From DATHBD01 sp035296325 (GTDB lineage Bacteria; Actinomycetota; Actinomycetes; Mycobacteriales; Micromonosporaceae): DNA of 64,000 nucleotides. The number at the start of each line of letters is the position of its first letter. Within the stretch, counting starts at the first letter, position 1. The DNA lies in assembly GCA_035296325.1 (NCBI GenBank), contig DATHBD010000002.1:62001-126000 (forward strand). Reading direction: 5' to 3'. The position numbers were made by a program, and so were the translations under genes. Below are positions 1 to 8,051 of this stretch, in pieces. The notes beneath the pieces were generated by a model, which was given only the letters and a program-made list of their open reading frames with translations, was not told where the DNA came from and did not search any database.

Positions 1-777
1 GATCCGGTCGGTGGTGAGCGCCCAGACTCCGCCGAGCACGACCGCACAGATGCCGGCGCGGCTGACTCCGGAGGCGATCGCGGCGACGCGCGCCGACATC
101 GCCCAGACCGGTCGCCCCAGCGCGAGCACCCGGCTGGCCCGCTGGGCGTACAGCCGCAGCACGTACGGCCGGGCCAGGCTGGTGCGTACATCGTCCTGGC
201 CGTGGATCGACTCCTCCATCACCGCGGCCAGATCCGACCAGGCCTCCTCCTCCTTCATCCGCGCGGGGGTGATCCGCCGGGTCGGTGCGGTCAGTCCGGC
301 CACGAGGAAGGCCGTCAGCACCAGCATCGCCACCCCGGCCGGCCACCACACCCACAGCGCTCCGACGATCGACAGCACGCCGCTGGCGAGCGCCTGGGCA
401 ATGCGGACACCGTGCCCGCGCAGCTCCGACGCGACCTGGTAGACGTCGCCGTCGATCCGGTCGAGCATTTCCCCGACCGGCGTCGTCTCCAGCGTCTGCA
501 GGTCCTGGCCGAAGGCCACCCGGCACAGTCGGCGCCGGACATCGGCCGCCCAGTCGGCGGTCAGCCTCGCCGCGATCAGGCCGACGGCAAGTTCGGTGAC
601 GACGGCGGCGACCAGTGCGGCGGCGAGCACGGCGAAGAGGGTGGTGGAGCGGTGCAGCAGCACCGGCCCGGCAAGCCCCAATGCAGCGGCCTGACCGCCG
701 CCACCGAGCACGATCAGGGCGGCCACCACCGCGGTACGGCGCGGCGAGGTGGCCCACAGATCGCGGAACAGGCGCAT
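1..777 (-). CDS. ABC exporter transmembrane domain, 3' part cut off by window edge
   Basis: The reading frame runs from an ATG at 777 off the left edge (259 codons present). It begins MRLFRDLWATSPRRT, then has hydrophobic helices around residues 17-38, 45-70 and 125-165, followed by the soluble loop usual for type-I exporter membrane domains. The ATP-binding domain is not visible and should lie left of the window, either in the same chain or in a partner. Substrate cannot be told. The divergent neighbour at 900 leaves about 120 bp for promoters. Fold assignment is from helix pattern and family resemblance; specificity is unknown. Confidence 0.75.
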   Translation of the reverse strand, partial: MRLFRDLWATSPRRTAVVAALIVLGGGGQAAALGLAGPVLLHRSTTLFAVLAAALVAAVVTELAVGLIAARLTADWAADVRRRLCRVAFGQDLQTLETTPVGEMLDRIDGDVYQVASELRGHGVRIAQALASGVLSIVGALWVWWPAGVAMLVLTAFLVAGLTAPTRRITPARMKEEEAWSDLAAVMEESIHGQDDVRTSLARPYVLRLYAQRASRVLALGRPVWAMSARVAAIASGVSRAGICAVVLGGVWALTTDRI

Positions 778-861
778 GGGGAGAGTCCTCAGCAGGTAGG
801 TGAGGCTCCAGACTGCGCCGGATGACGCCGTCACTCAACGCAATTACCGCGCGGCGGCGGC

Positions 862-899
862 TTGACATCCGCGCTGCCGAACCAGGCAGGATGGCACCC
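862..899 (+). promoter_or_regulatory. Candidate promoter for the GT87-like gene
   Basis: TTGACA at 862-867 and CAGGAT at 887-892, 19 nt apart. The -10-like element ends 7 nt before the GTG at 900, so the mRNA may start at the start codon. Confidence 0.35.
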
Positions 900-2186
900 G
901 TGACAGAAAGCGATGTTCATCGATCGATACGGGGTCGACTCGGCGGTCTGGGGCTGCCTCTCGTGGTCACCGCGGTGGCCTTCGCCCTCGGGTACCTGTC
1001 GAAGCTCCCGTGCCACCTGGCCGGGTGGCCGGAACCGAGGACCGTGCCGCTCGCCCAGTACTGCTACAGCGACATCCCGGAACTGTTCCAGACCAGGGCG
1101 CTCTACGCCGGCGTCTTCCCGTTCTCGCCGGAAAATCCCCAGCCGCTGGAGTACCCGGTGCTCACCGGCATCGTGATGTACCTGACGGCCCGGATCGAGA
1201 TGATCGTGTACCGGGGTGTCGAGATCGTTCCGGCGGCGCAGACGTACTTTCACATCAACGTCGTTCTGCTGCTCCTCGTCGCCATGGTCACGGTGGCCGC
1301 CACCTGGGCGCTGCTGCGGCGCAACGGCGGGCGGCCCAGCGACGCGCTGCTGGTGGCGGCATCCCCGTCGCTGATCTTCGCCGGCACGATCAACTGGGAT
1401 CTCCTCGTCGTGGCGTTGGCCGGGTTGGCGCTGCTGGCCTGGGCGCACGACCGCCCGGTGCTGGCCGGGGCATTGATCGGCCTGGGTACAGCGACCAAGC
1501 TGTATCCGCTGTTCATCCTCGGGCCGCTGCTTGTGCTGTGCGCCCGCCAGGGGCGGATGCCGGCGTTCTGGCGGGCGACCGCGGCCGCCGTGGCGGCCTG
1601 GCTGGCGGCGAACGTGCCGGTCGCGATCGCCTATCCGGACGGATGGCTGGAGTTCTTCCGGTTCAACACGGACCGCCCGGCCGACTTCGGCGCCATCTGG
1701 TACGCCTTCGAACTCGTCGGCTACCCGGTCCCGGGGCTGAACGTCATCGCCCCGTTGAGCTTCCTGCTGCTGTGCGCGGGGATCGGGGCGCTCGCCTGGT
1801 ACGCGCCGCGGCCGCCCACCATCGAGCAGTTGGCGTTCCTGGTCGTCACCGCGTTCCTGGTGACGAACAAGGTGTACTCGCCGCAGTACGTGCTGTGGAT
1901 GCTGCCGCTCGCGGTGCTCGCCCGGGGCAGCGTGCCGTTCCCGCGCGTCCTGCGGGACTTCGCCCTCTGGCAGGCGGCCGAACTGCTCTACTGGGCGACC
2001 GTCTGGGGATACCTGGAGGACCGCCTGTACTACTCCTACGCGCTGTCGATCGTGCTGCGGCTGGCGGTGACGGTCTGGTTCGCCGGTCAGGTGGTGCACG
2101 AGATCAGGTCGGCGCGGGCCGAGCCCGCGTCCGACGGCGATGCCGAGGTCGCCGAGCGCCCGACCGCGCTGACCGTCCAGCCCTGA
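900..2186 (+). CDS. Polytopic membrane glycosyltransferase, GT87/DUF2029-like
   Basis: A 428-aa protein with about ten hydrophobic segments and an early acidic loop (SDIPELFQ) followed by the conserved-looking NPQPLEYPVLTG stretch. This arrangement is seen in actinobacterial GT-C mannosyltransferase-like proteins that use polyprenyl-phosphate sugars on the outer membrane face. I chose the GTG at 900 because CAGGAT (887-892) lies 7 nt upstream, fitting a leaderless transcript, with TTGACA at 862-867 as a possible -35 (19-nt spacer, long). Longer starts (822, 891) are possible. The C-terminal about 25 residues are soluble and acidic. Acceptor and donor are unknown. Confidence 0.65.
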   Translation: MTESDVHRSIRGRLGGLGLPLVVTAVAFALGYLSKLPCHLAGWPEPRTVPLAQYCYSDIPELFQTRALYAGVFPFSPENPQPLEYPVLTGIVMYLTARIEMIVYRGVEIVPAAQTYFHINVVLLLLVAMVTVAATWALLRRNGGRPSDALLVAASPSLIFAGTINWDLLVVALAGLALLAWAHDRPVLAGALIGLGTATKLYPLFILGPLLVLCARQGRMPAFWRATAAAVAAWLAANVPVAIAYPDGWLEFFRFNTDRPADFGAIWYAFELVGYPVPGLNVIAPLSFLLLCAGIGALAWYAPRPPTIEQLAFLVVTAFLVTNKVYSPQYVLWMLPLAVLARGSVPFPRVLRDFALWQAAELLYWATVWGYLEDRLYYSYALSIVLRLAVTVWFAGQVVHEIRSARAEPASDGDAEVAERPTALTVQP

Positions 2187-2222
2187 CGGCGTCACCCGGT
2201 GCCGTGCTGAGCGGCGCCGGCG

Positions 2223-4084
2223 TCACCCGGTGCCGTGCTCGGCGGCCGCCGCGGCTCGCCGTGCCGTGGCCATGATGTTGGCGGTCATCGCATCACCGGG
2301 GGCGGCAGCCGAGTCGCGCTGCGTGATCGCGCGGATCGCCGCCGGATCCGCCTTGGCGGTCCGATCGGCGGTCAGCAGTCCGTTGGTCTCCTGCTCGACG
2401 TCGCAGAGTTGCGTGTAGCAGAAGCCGGCAAGCCCGCGGCACTGCAGCACGGCGCCGACCAGCGCGTCGTACTGCCGCAGGAACTCGGTCTCGTCGTGCA
2501 CGGCCCCGTACCCGTACGTCGCCGCGGTCGTCGGGGTAGGGCGCGGCGTGAAGCTGATGCCGCCGAACTCGGTGAGGACCACGGGCTCGTCGCCGCGTAC
2601 GGTGCCCTTGACCGAGAGGCTGTGATAGTTGGGCTGCACCTCGCGGATCGTTCGTTCCACCGCGTCGAGGGAGCCGTACCGTTCCTCGATCTCGTCGGCG
2701 CGCAGCGTGTAGTCGTGCACCCCGTAGAGGTCGTTGGCGACGTTTTCCCAGCCGTCGTTGCCGATCACCGGCCGGGTGCCGTCCAGGGCGTGGGTCAGGT
2801 GATAGATGCCACGCACATAGGCCTGCTGCGCCGCGGAGCGGGCCAGCGCAGGCACGCCCCAGCTCTCGTTGAACGGCACCCACACCGCGACGCACGGGTG
2901 GTTGTAGTCGCGCCGGAGCACGTCGATCCACTCCCGGGTGAAGCGCTCCACGGCCCGGTCGGAAAAGACGTACGCGCTCGGCATTTCGCTCCAGACGAGG
3001 AGCCCGAGTCGGTCACACCAGTAGAGGAACCGGGGGTCCTCCACCTTCTGGTGCATCCGAACCCCGTTGAAGCCGAGCGCCTTGATGTGCTCCACCTCCG
3101 CGCGCAGCGCCGCGTCGTCCGGCGGCGCGAGATGCGTGTGCGGCCAGTAGCCCTGGCTGAGGACCAGGCGCAGATAGTACGGCCGTCCGTTGAGGACCAA
3201 CCGCCCGTCGGCCACCCGCACATCGCGCAGTCCCACATAACTGGTCACCCGGTCAACCACCGCGTCGTCGCGGATCAGGCAAACCTCGGCGTCGAGCAGG
3301 TTGGGGTACTCCGGGGACCAGACCCACTCGCGGTTGCGGGTCAGCGACGGTACGCCGGTGTGTACGCCGATCTCCCGGGTGACCTCGGTACCGTCCAGGG
3401 ACACCGCGTCATCGGCGATGATCCGGCCGCGCAGCCACAGCCGCACGCGCACCCGCCCCTGCATCGGGCGGTTCGTCCGGACGCTCACAGTCAGCCGGTC
3501 GCGGTCCAGGTCCGCAGTCCAGCGGATCTGCTCGATGCAGTGCACGGGTACCGGTTCCAGCCAGACCCCTGCCAGATGCCGGAGGTCCGGTGGTACCAGA
3601 TCTCCTCCGGTGTGCGGCCCCAGTACTGCTTGCCCCTGGGCTGGGTGACATCGGCGGGCCAGTCCTCGGCCCGGACCACCACGGCCTGCTCGGCGCCCGG
3701 CACGAGGGCATGGGTGGCCTCGGCGCTGAACGGGGTGTGGCCGCCTTCGTGCCGACCGACGTGGCGCTCGTTGACCCACACGTCGGCGGTGTAGTCGACG
3801 GCGCCGAAGTGCAGCAGGAGGCGCTGTGCGCGGTCGTCGGTGTCGACGGTGAACGTGCGGCGGTACCAGAACACGGAGTGCTCGTCGCGGTCGCCGATGC
3901 CGCTGGCGGGCGACTCCGGCGGGTACGGGACCGCGATGGTCGAGGCGAAGGGCGCCGCATCGGACACCCATCCGTCGGCGAGTCCAACATTCCGGTCGTC
4001 GTGAGCGAACTGCCACGGTCCGTCGAGTGACCGCCAGCCGGACCGGACCAGCTGCGGTCGCGGATGTCCTTGCGACGCCTGCAT
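2223..4084 (-). pseudogene. Glycoside hydrolase family 2 enzyme, single-base frameshift
   Basis: The N-terminal sugar-binding jelly roll reads from ATG 4084 (GWRSLDGPWQF, VFWYRRTF, YTADVWVNERHVGRHEGGHTPF) until TSGIWQG. The rest continues in another frame from VWLEPVPVH. Adding one G to the run at 3566-3569 (cccc on the + strand) restores GIWQGVWLEPVP. The downstream part carries the GH2 acid/base motif (FNESWG) and a nucleophile-like Glu in VVLTEFGG. Restored length is about 620 aa, normal for a cytoplasmic beta-glucuronidase/galactosidase-like enzyme with no signal peptide. The break is either a real mutation or a homopolymer sequencing error; both active-site motifs are intact, which favours error or a very recent event. 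Confidence 0.8.
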
Positions 4085-4211
4085 GGCTCCATCGTGCCCT
4101 GTACGGCCTATTAGACGGCTCTTAGGAAGGCCACATTTTTGTATTAAGGACGGCGCCGCGCGGGTCAGCCCGTGCCGGATTTCCGACCGTCCGAGTCGGG
4201 GCCGTGTGTTG

Positions 4212-4224
4212 TAACATCGAAGGC
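4212..4224 (+). promoter_or_regulatory. -10 element placing a leaderless start at ATG 4225
   Basis: TAACAT at 4212-4217 ends 7 nt before ATG 4225, the geometry seen at several other genes here. No Shine-Dalgarno sequence precedes the ATG and no convincing -35 is visible. Confidence 0.45.
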
Positions 4225-4581
4225 ATGCCACACCGTTAGGGTCACCCCCCGCGCCTGTATCTCGTCGCCCGTGCAGATCTGGATCCGGGCGCGCTTGCCT
4301 GTCAGGCCGCTCATGCCGCTCTCAACTTCGCCGTCGCGTACCCCGACGTCGTCGCCTCCTGGCACCGCCACTCCAACGTCCTGGTCGTGGTCGCCGCCAC
4401 CGACGAACTCTCCCTCGGTCGGCTGTGTGACGACGCCGCTGCGGCGGGCTTTCGCCTGGTCAGGTTCTCCGAGCCGGATCTCGGCGGCGCCCTGACCGCA
4501 GCCGCGCTGGAGCCGGCCGCTCATCGGCTCCTGGCGCACCTCCCACTCGCGTTCTCGCGACGAGGGGAGGTGAAACTATGA
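4225..4581 (+). CDS. Pth2-type peptidyl-tRNA hydrolase with in-frame UAG at codon 5
   Basis: From ATG 4225 the codons read Met-Pro-His-Arg-TAG-Gly-His-Pro-Pro-Arg, then LYLVARADLDPGALACQAAHAA, VVVAATDEL and EPDLGGALTAAALEP. This matches the Pth2 fold (R-x-DL-x(2)-G...Q-x(2)-HA near the N-terminus, a D-x-GG-like loop and a hydrophobic C-terminal strand). Pth2 enzymes cleave peptidyl-tRNA in the cytoplasm to recycle stalled tRNAs. The TAG is at 4237-4239. After it no ATG, GTG or TTG occurs before the conserved core, so translation needs UAG readthrough (118 residues) or a very unusual start such as CTG 4255. A tRNA with a CUA anticodon lies about 400 bp downstream on the same strand. The stop overlaps the next ATG (ATGA), with GAGGGGAGG before it, so the two genes are translationally coupled. 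Readthrough is inference. Confidence 0.8.
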
Positions 4582-4886
4582 CTATCCAAACCGATATCTC
4601 CGCGGCCGACCTGCGCTCCCAGCTGGTCGAACTCACCGCCGAGCGGGACGCCCTCCGGGCTCAGGTGGCGGGCGACCTCCCGCTGGCGACCCGCTGGCTG
4701 CAACGCAAGGTGTGGCGACAGGCAGCGGCACTCGACGTGCTGAACCGTCGCGTGGTGAGTCAGCGGTTCGTGCTGCGAACGCTGGAGGAGCTGGGCCGCT
4801 CGCTTACCGCGGAGGAGTACCGCGGCGCCAGGGCGCGGATCCCGGACCCGCATCTGCGGGACCGGGTAGCGGCCCACGACGCCTGA
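4578..4886 (+). CDS. Small helical (coiled-coil) protein of unknown function, coupled to the Pth2 gene
   Basis: 102 aa beginning MTIQTDISAADLRSQLVEL. Residues about 8-30 (LRSQLVELTAERDALRAQV) form a heptad-like amphipathic helix. The rest is rich in Arg and Leu (WLQRKVWRQAAALDVLNRRVV) with a second helical part ending in RARIPDPHLRDRV. It is basic in the middle, which could suit RNA binding, but no domain is recognised. The start overlaps the preceding stop by 4 nt, with a strong ribosome site (GAGGGGAGG, 4562-4570). Its position between a peptidyl-tRNA hydrolase and a CUA tRNA suggests a role in that tRNA's processing, charging or control. This is inference from neighbourhood only. Confidence 0.75.
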   Translation: MTIQTDISAADLRSQLVELTAERDALRAQVAGDLPLATRWLQRKVWRQAAALDVLNRRVVSQRFVLRTLEELGRSLTAEEYRGARARIPDPHLRDRVAAHDA

Positions 4887-4942
4887 GTCTGGGCGTTGTC
4901 GCACCGTGGCCGCCAACCGGCGTCGCCCTTGCGACCCGGAAA

Positions 4943-4977
4943 TATGATGGGTGAGCGGCAGGCGCCGCCGTTCACCC
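4943..4977 (+). promoter_or_regulatory. -10-like element and 11-bp hairpin directly before the CUA tRNA
   Basis: TATGAT (4943-4948) is a good -10 hexamer. It runs straight into an inverted repeat: 4949-4959 pairs with 4967-4977 (one G-T pair), with a 7-nt loop. The hairpin ends 4 nt before the tRNA 5' end. It may be an RNase P or processing determinant, a transcript-end structure of the upstream operon, or a control element. Confidence 0.5.
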
Positions 4978-4981
4978 ACCA

Positions 4982-5053
4982 GCCCCAGAAGCCCAACGGC
5001 CGGGCAGCCGCCTCTAAAGCGGTCGGTAGCGGGTTCGACTCCCGCCTGGGGCA
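4982..5053 (+). tRNA. tRNA with anticodon CUA (natural UAG-reading, amber-suppressor type)
   Basis: Full cloverleaf: acceptor GCCCCAG (4982-4988) pairs with CTGGGGC (5046-5052), 7 of 7. The D stem is GCCC/GGGC (4991-4994/5002-5005) with GG in the loop. Anticodon stem GCCGC/GCGGT encloses loop CTCTAAA, giving anticodon CTA at 5014-5016 with U33 and A37-A38. The T stem is GCGGG/CCCGC with loop TTCGACT. Discriminator is A5053 and CCA is not encoded. The variable loop is short (5 nt), so it is not Ser, Leu or bacterial Tyr type. Odd points: A instead of U at position 8, C instead of A at position 21 and A at position 48, so the usual 8-14 and 15-48 contacts are altered. The charged amino acid cannot be deduced. 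Confidence 0.85.
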
Positions 5054-5249
5054 CCCGCCGCCGAGGCTCGTATTGCGGGTAAACGGCAGAACACATTGAG
5101 TAACCTAAATTTGAAGGTATGGATCGCGTGGTCCGGGTTCGGTCGCTTGACACTATTCGCGCCCATGTCGACACTGGTCGACGTCGATGTGTCGCGGATC
5201 CGCTGACGGTCGATACGCCCGCGCGTCCGCCTTCGCAGGGAGCCAACGA

Positions 5250-7955
5250 ATGACCCAGTTCCAGCAAGATCCGTCCGCTCCGCCAGCGGTGGTTCCGGAT
5301 TCCGGATCGGCCCGTGGCGGCCGCGTGCGCCGGTGGGTCCGCCCACTGCTCGCCGCCGGCCTGGTCGCCGCCTCCGTGCCGGTCGTGATTCTGGTCCAGC
5401 GCTCCGCGGACGCGGCGACGGTGGACCCGGCCGCCTACTACGCGGTGGTGGCGCGGCACAGCGGGCAGGCGCTGACCGTGGGTGGAGGATCAACCGCCGA
5501 TGGCGCGAGTGTCGTGCAGGAGACCCGCACGGACTCCCCGGCGCAGCAGTGGCGCTTCGTCGCAACGACGGACGGCCACTACAAGCTCCTCAACCGGGGG
5601 AGCGGCAAGGCCCTGGACGTGTTCAACCGCAGCGTGCTCGACCTCGGGCAGGTCAGCCAGTGGACCGACAACGGGGGCGACAACCAGCAGTGGCGCCTGG
5701 TCGACGTGGCCGGGGGTTACGTGCAGATCGTGGCGCGACACAGCGGCAAGGCGCTGGATGTCTTCGAGGCCAGGACGACGAGCGGCACGAACGTCGTGCA
5801 GTTCACCCCGTCCACCGGCGCCAACCAGCAGTGGACACTTGCCCGCCTGGGTGGCACGCCGCCGACCGGCGGCCCCACCACCGGCACTCCGCCCACCGGC
5901 ACTCCGCCCACGGGCGGCCCGCCCACCGGTGGCCCGGTCGACCCGCCAGCGGCGAACGGCCCGTACCGGTGGCGCAACGTGGAGATGATCGGCGGCGGCT
6001 TCGTCACCGGCATCATCTACAACCAGAAGCACCGCGACGTCCTGTACGCCCGCACCGACATGGGCGGCGCGTACCGCTGGAACCCCGCAACCAGCCGGTG
6101 GATCCCGATCACCGACTGGGTCAGCGCGGCCGACTGGACGTTGCTCGGCATCGAGAGCATGGCGACCGACCCGGTGGATCCGCGGCGTCTCTACATCGCC
6201 GCCGGCACCTACACGAACGACTGGTCCGGTAACGGCGCGATCCTGCGCTCCACCGACTACGGCAACACGTTCCAGCGCACCAACATGCCGTTCAAGATGG
6301 GCGGCAACGAGTCCGGCCGCTCGATGGGTGAGCGGATGATGGTCGACCCGAACAACAACGCGGTCATCTACTTCGGCACCCGGTTGAACGGCATGTGGCG
6401 CAGCACCGACTACGGCGCCACCTGGGCGCAGGTGGGCAGCTTCCCGGTCCGGGGCGGTGCCAGCAGCGGTGTCGGGATCAGCTTCGTCACCTTCGACCCG
6501 ACCAGCGGCAGCGCCGGCAGCAACACCCGCACCATCTACGCCGGTGTCGCCGACAGCGGCACCCACCTGTACCGCAGCACCGACGCCGGGGCCAGTTGGC
6601 AGGCGGTCGGCGGGCAGCAGACCGGCATGATGCCGCACCACGGCGTCCTCGCCTCGGACGGGATGCTCTACCTCTCCTACGGCAACGGCCCCGGCCCGAA
6701 CGGGATGACCGCCGGTGCGGTCCGCAAGCTCAACACCCGCACCGGGGCGTGGACCACGATCACGCCGGCCACCGGCAGCTACGGCTACGCCGGGCTGACC
6801 GTGGACGCCCGTAACCCGAACGTTGTCATGGTCACCACGATGGACCAGTGGTGGCCGCGTGACGAGATCTGGCGCAGCACCAACGGCGGCGCCAGTTGGA
6901 CCGCGCTCGGCGCCCGGGGCACGTTCGAGGGCGAAGGCATCGGGCACTGGATGGGTGACATCGAGATCGACCCGTTCAACTCCGACCGGGCCATGTACGT
7001 CACCGGCAACGGCATCTGGGGCACCGACAACCTGACGGCGAGCAGCAACCGGTGGGTGATGCGGGCGCACGGGCTCGAGCAGACCGCGTTGATCGACCTG
7101 ATCGCCCCGCCCGGTGGTGCCTCGCTGATCAGCGCCATGGGTGACATCGGCGGGTACCGCCACGACGACCTCACCCGGGTCGGCGTCCAGTTCAGCAACC
7201 CGAGGATGCGGCACACGACCGGCATCGACTACGCCGAGCGGGTCCCGAACCTCATCGCCCGGGTCGGCGTGGGCGGTCCGCCGCACGGCACGCTGTCCAC
7301 GGATGGTGGCACCACATGGACGCCGTTCGGCGGCCAGTTGACCGAGGGCGGTTCCATCGCGATCTCCGCCGACGGCGCCACGTTCGTCTGGGCACCGGAC
7401 GGCCAGGCGGCGCGGTACTCCCGCAACCGTGGTGGCTCGTGGACGACGAGCAGCGGCTTGCCGAACGGCGCTGTGATCAAGTCGGACCGGTCCGACGCCA
7501 ACACGTTCTACGCACTGGTCAACGGGACGCTGTACGCCAGCACCAACGGCGGAGCGAGCTTCTCGGCGCGCTCCAGCGGGCACGGCAACGGCAAGCTCGA
7601 GGCCGTCCCCGGACGGGCCGGTGACCTCTGGATCGCCACCTCCGGCGGGCTGCTGCGCTCCACCAACGGCGGATCGAGCTTCGCTCGGATCGGCGCGGTG
7701 CAGGGCGCAACCTCGATCGGCTTCGGCCGGGCGGCGCCCGGGGAGAGCTACCCGGCGGCGTACATGTTCGGCCGCGTCAACGGCGTCACCGGCGTGTACC
7801 GGTCGACCAACGCCGGGTCCAGCTGGACCCGGGTCAACGACGACCGCAACCAGTGGGGCGGCGCGGGCCACACGATCACCGGTGACCCCGACGTGTACGG
7901 CCGCGTCTACGTCGGCACCAACGGCCGCGGCGTGATGTACGGCGACCCCACCTGA
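5250..7955 (+). CDS. Secreted GH74-family xyloglucanase-like enzyme with ricin-type CBM
   Basis: 901 aa from ATG 5250 (AGGGAG 8 nt upstream). A basic N-terminus and one hydrophobic segment (VRPLLAAGLVAASVPVVILV) act as signal or anchor. A ricin-type beta-trefoil follows (about 60-195; repeated QQW, DVFN and DVFE motifs), then a Pro-Thr-Gly linker (PTGGPTTGTPPTG), then a two-propeller GH74 domain to the C-terminus. The latter has many Asp-box repeats (STDYGATW, STDAGASW, STNGGASW) and the RTDMGGAYRW motif near its start, where the family's catalytic Asp sits. GH74 enzymes cleave the beta-1,4 backbone of xyloglucan outside the cell. Exo or endo mode cannot be told. Confidence 0.88.
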   Translation: MTQFQQDPSAPPAVVPDSGSARGGRVRRWVRPLLAAGLVAASVPVVILVQRSADAATVDPAAYYAVVARHSGQALTVGGGSTADGASVVQETRTDSPAQQWRFVATTDGHYKLLNRGSGKALDVFNRSVLDLGQVSQWTDNGGDNQQWRLVDVAGGYVQIVARHSGKALDVFEARTTSGTNVVQFTPSTGANQQWTLARLGGTPPTGGPTTGTPPTGTPPTGGPPTGGPVDPPAANGPYRWRNVEMIGGGFVTGIIYNQKHRDVLYARTDMGGAYRWNPATSRWIPITDWVSAADWTLLGIESMATDPVDPRRLYIAAGTYTNDWSGNGAILRSTDYGNTFQRTNMPFKMGGNESGRSMGERMMVDPNNNAVIYFGTRLNGMWRSTDYGATWAQVGSFPVRGGASSGVGISFVTFDPTSGSAGSNTRTIYAGVADSGTHLYRSTDAGASWQAVGGQQTGMMPHHGVLASDGMLYLSYGNGPGPNGMTAGAVRKLNTRTGAWTTITPATGSYGYAGLTVDARNPNVVMVTTMDQWWPRDEIWRSTNGGASWTALGARGTFEGEGIGHWMGDIEIDPFNSDRAMYVTGNGIWGTDNLTASSNRWVMRAHGLEQTALIDLIAPPGGASLISAMGDIGGYRHDDLTRVGVQFSNPRMRHTTGIDYAERVPNLIARVGVGGPPHGTLSTDGGTTWTPFGGQLTEGGSIAISADGATFVWAPDGQAARYSRNRGGSWTTSSGLPNGAVIKSDRSDANTFYALVNGTLYASTNGGASFSARSSGHGNGKLEAVPGRAGDLWIATSGGLLRSTNGGSSFARIGAVQGATSIGFGRAAPGESYPAAYMFGRVNGVTGVYRSTNAGSSWTRVNDDRNQWGGAGHTITGDPDVYGRVYVGTNGRGVMYGDPT

Positions 7956-7979
7956 CCGGTCGCCAGCCTGTCGGCTGAC

Positions 7980-8032
7980 TGAATGAGGGCTCCTTGCGCA
8001 CCGATGCCGGTGCGCAAGGAGCCCTTCATTCA
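7980..8032. terminator. Bidirectional terminator between convergent genes
   Basis: 7980-8002 pairs with 8009-8032 through a 6-nt loop and one bulged T. It lies between the stops of the GH74 gene and the opposing gene at 8052. Confidence 0.8.
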
Positions 8033-8051
8033 CGCTGGTGACGCGCGGGCG

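Noticed and set aside
4240..4581. Pth2 protein initiating after the TAG at CTG 4255
   Set aside because: CTG initiation is rare, there is no ribosome site before it, and the ATG 4225 has a fitting -10 element; kept as a minor alternative only.
4982..5100. Integration site (att) at the CUA tRNA
   Set aside because: No duplicated tRNA 3' end and no integrase gene within the window.
5860..5960. Repeated PTG-type units, looked at as a CRISPR or DNA repeat
   Set aside because: It is a coding Pro-Thr-Gly linker without spacers; no CRISPR array was seen anywhere.
5490..8033. An 847-codon open frame antisense to the GH74 gene
   Set aside because: Shadow of a GC-rich gene: low-complexity Arg/Gly/Ala translation, no homology-like motifs, and the + strand frame is clearly coding.
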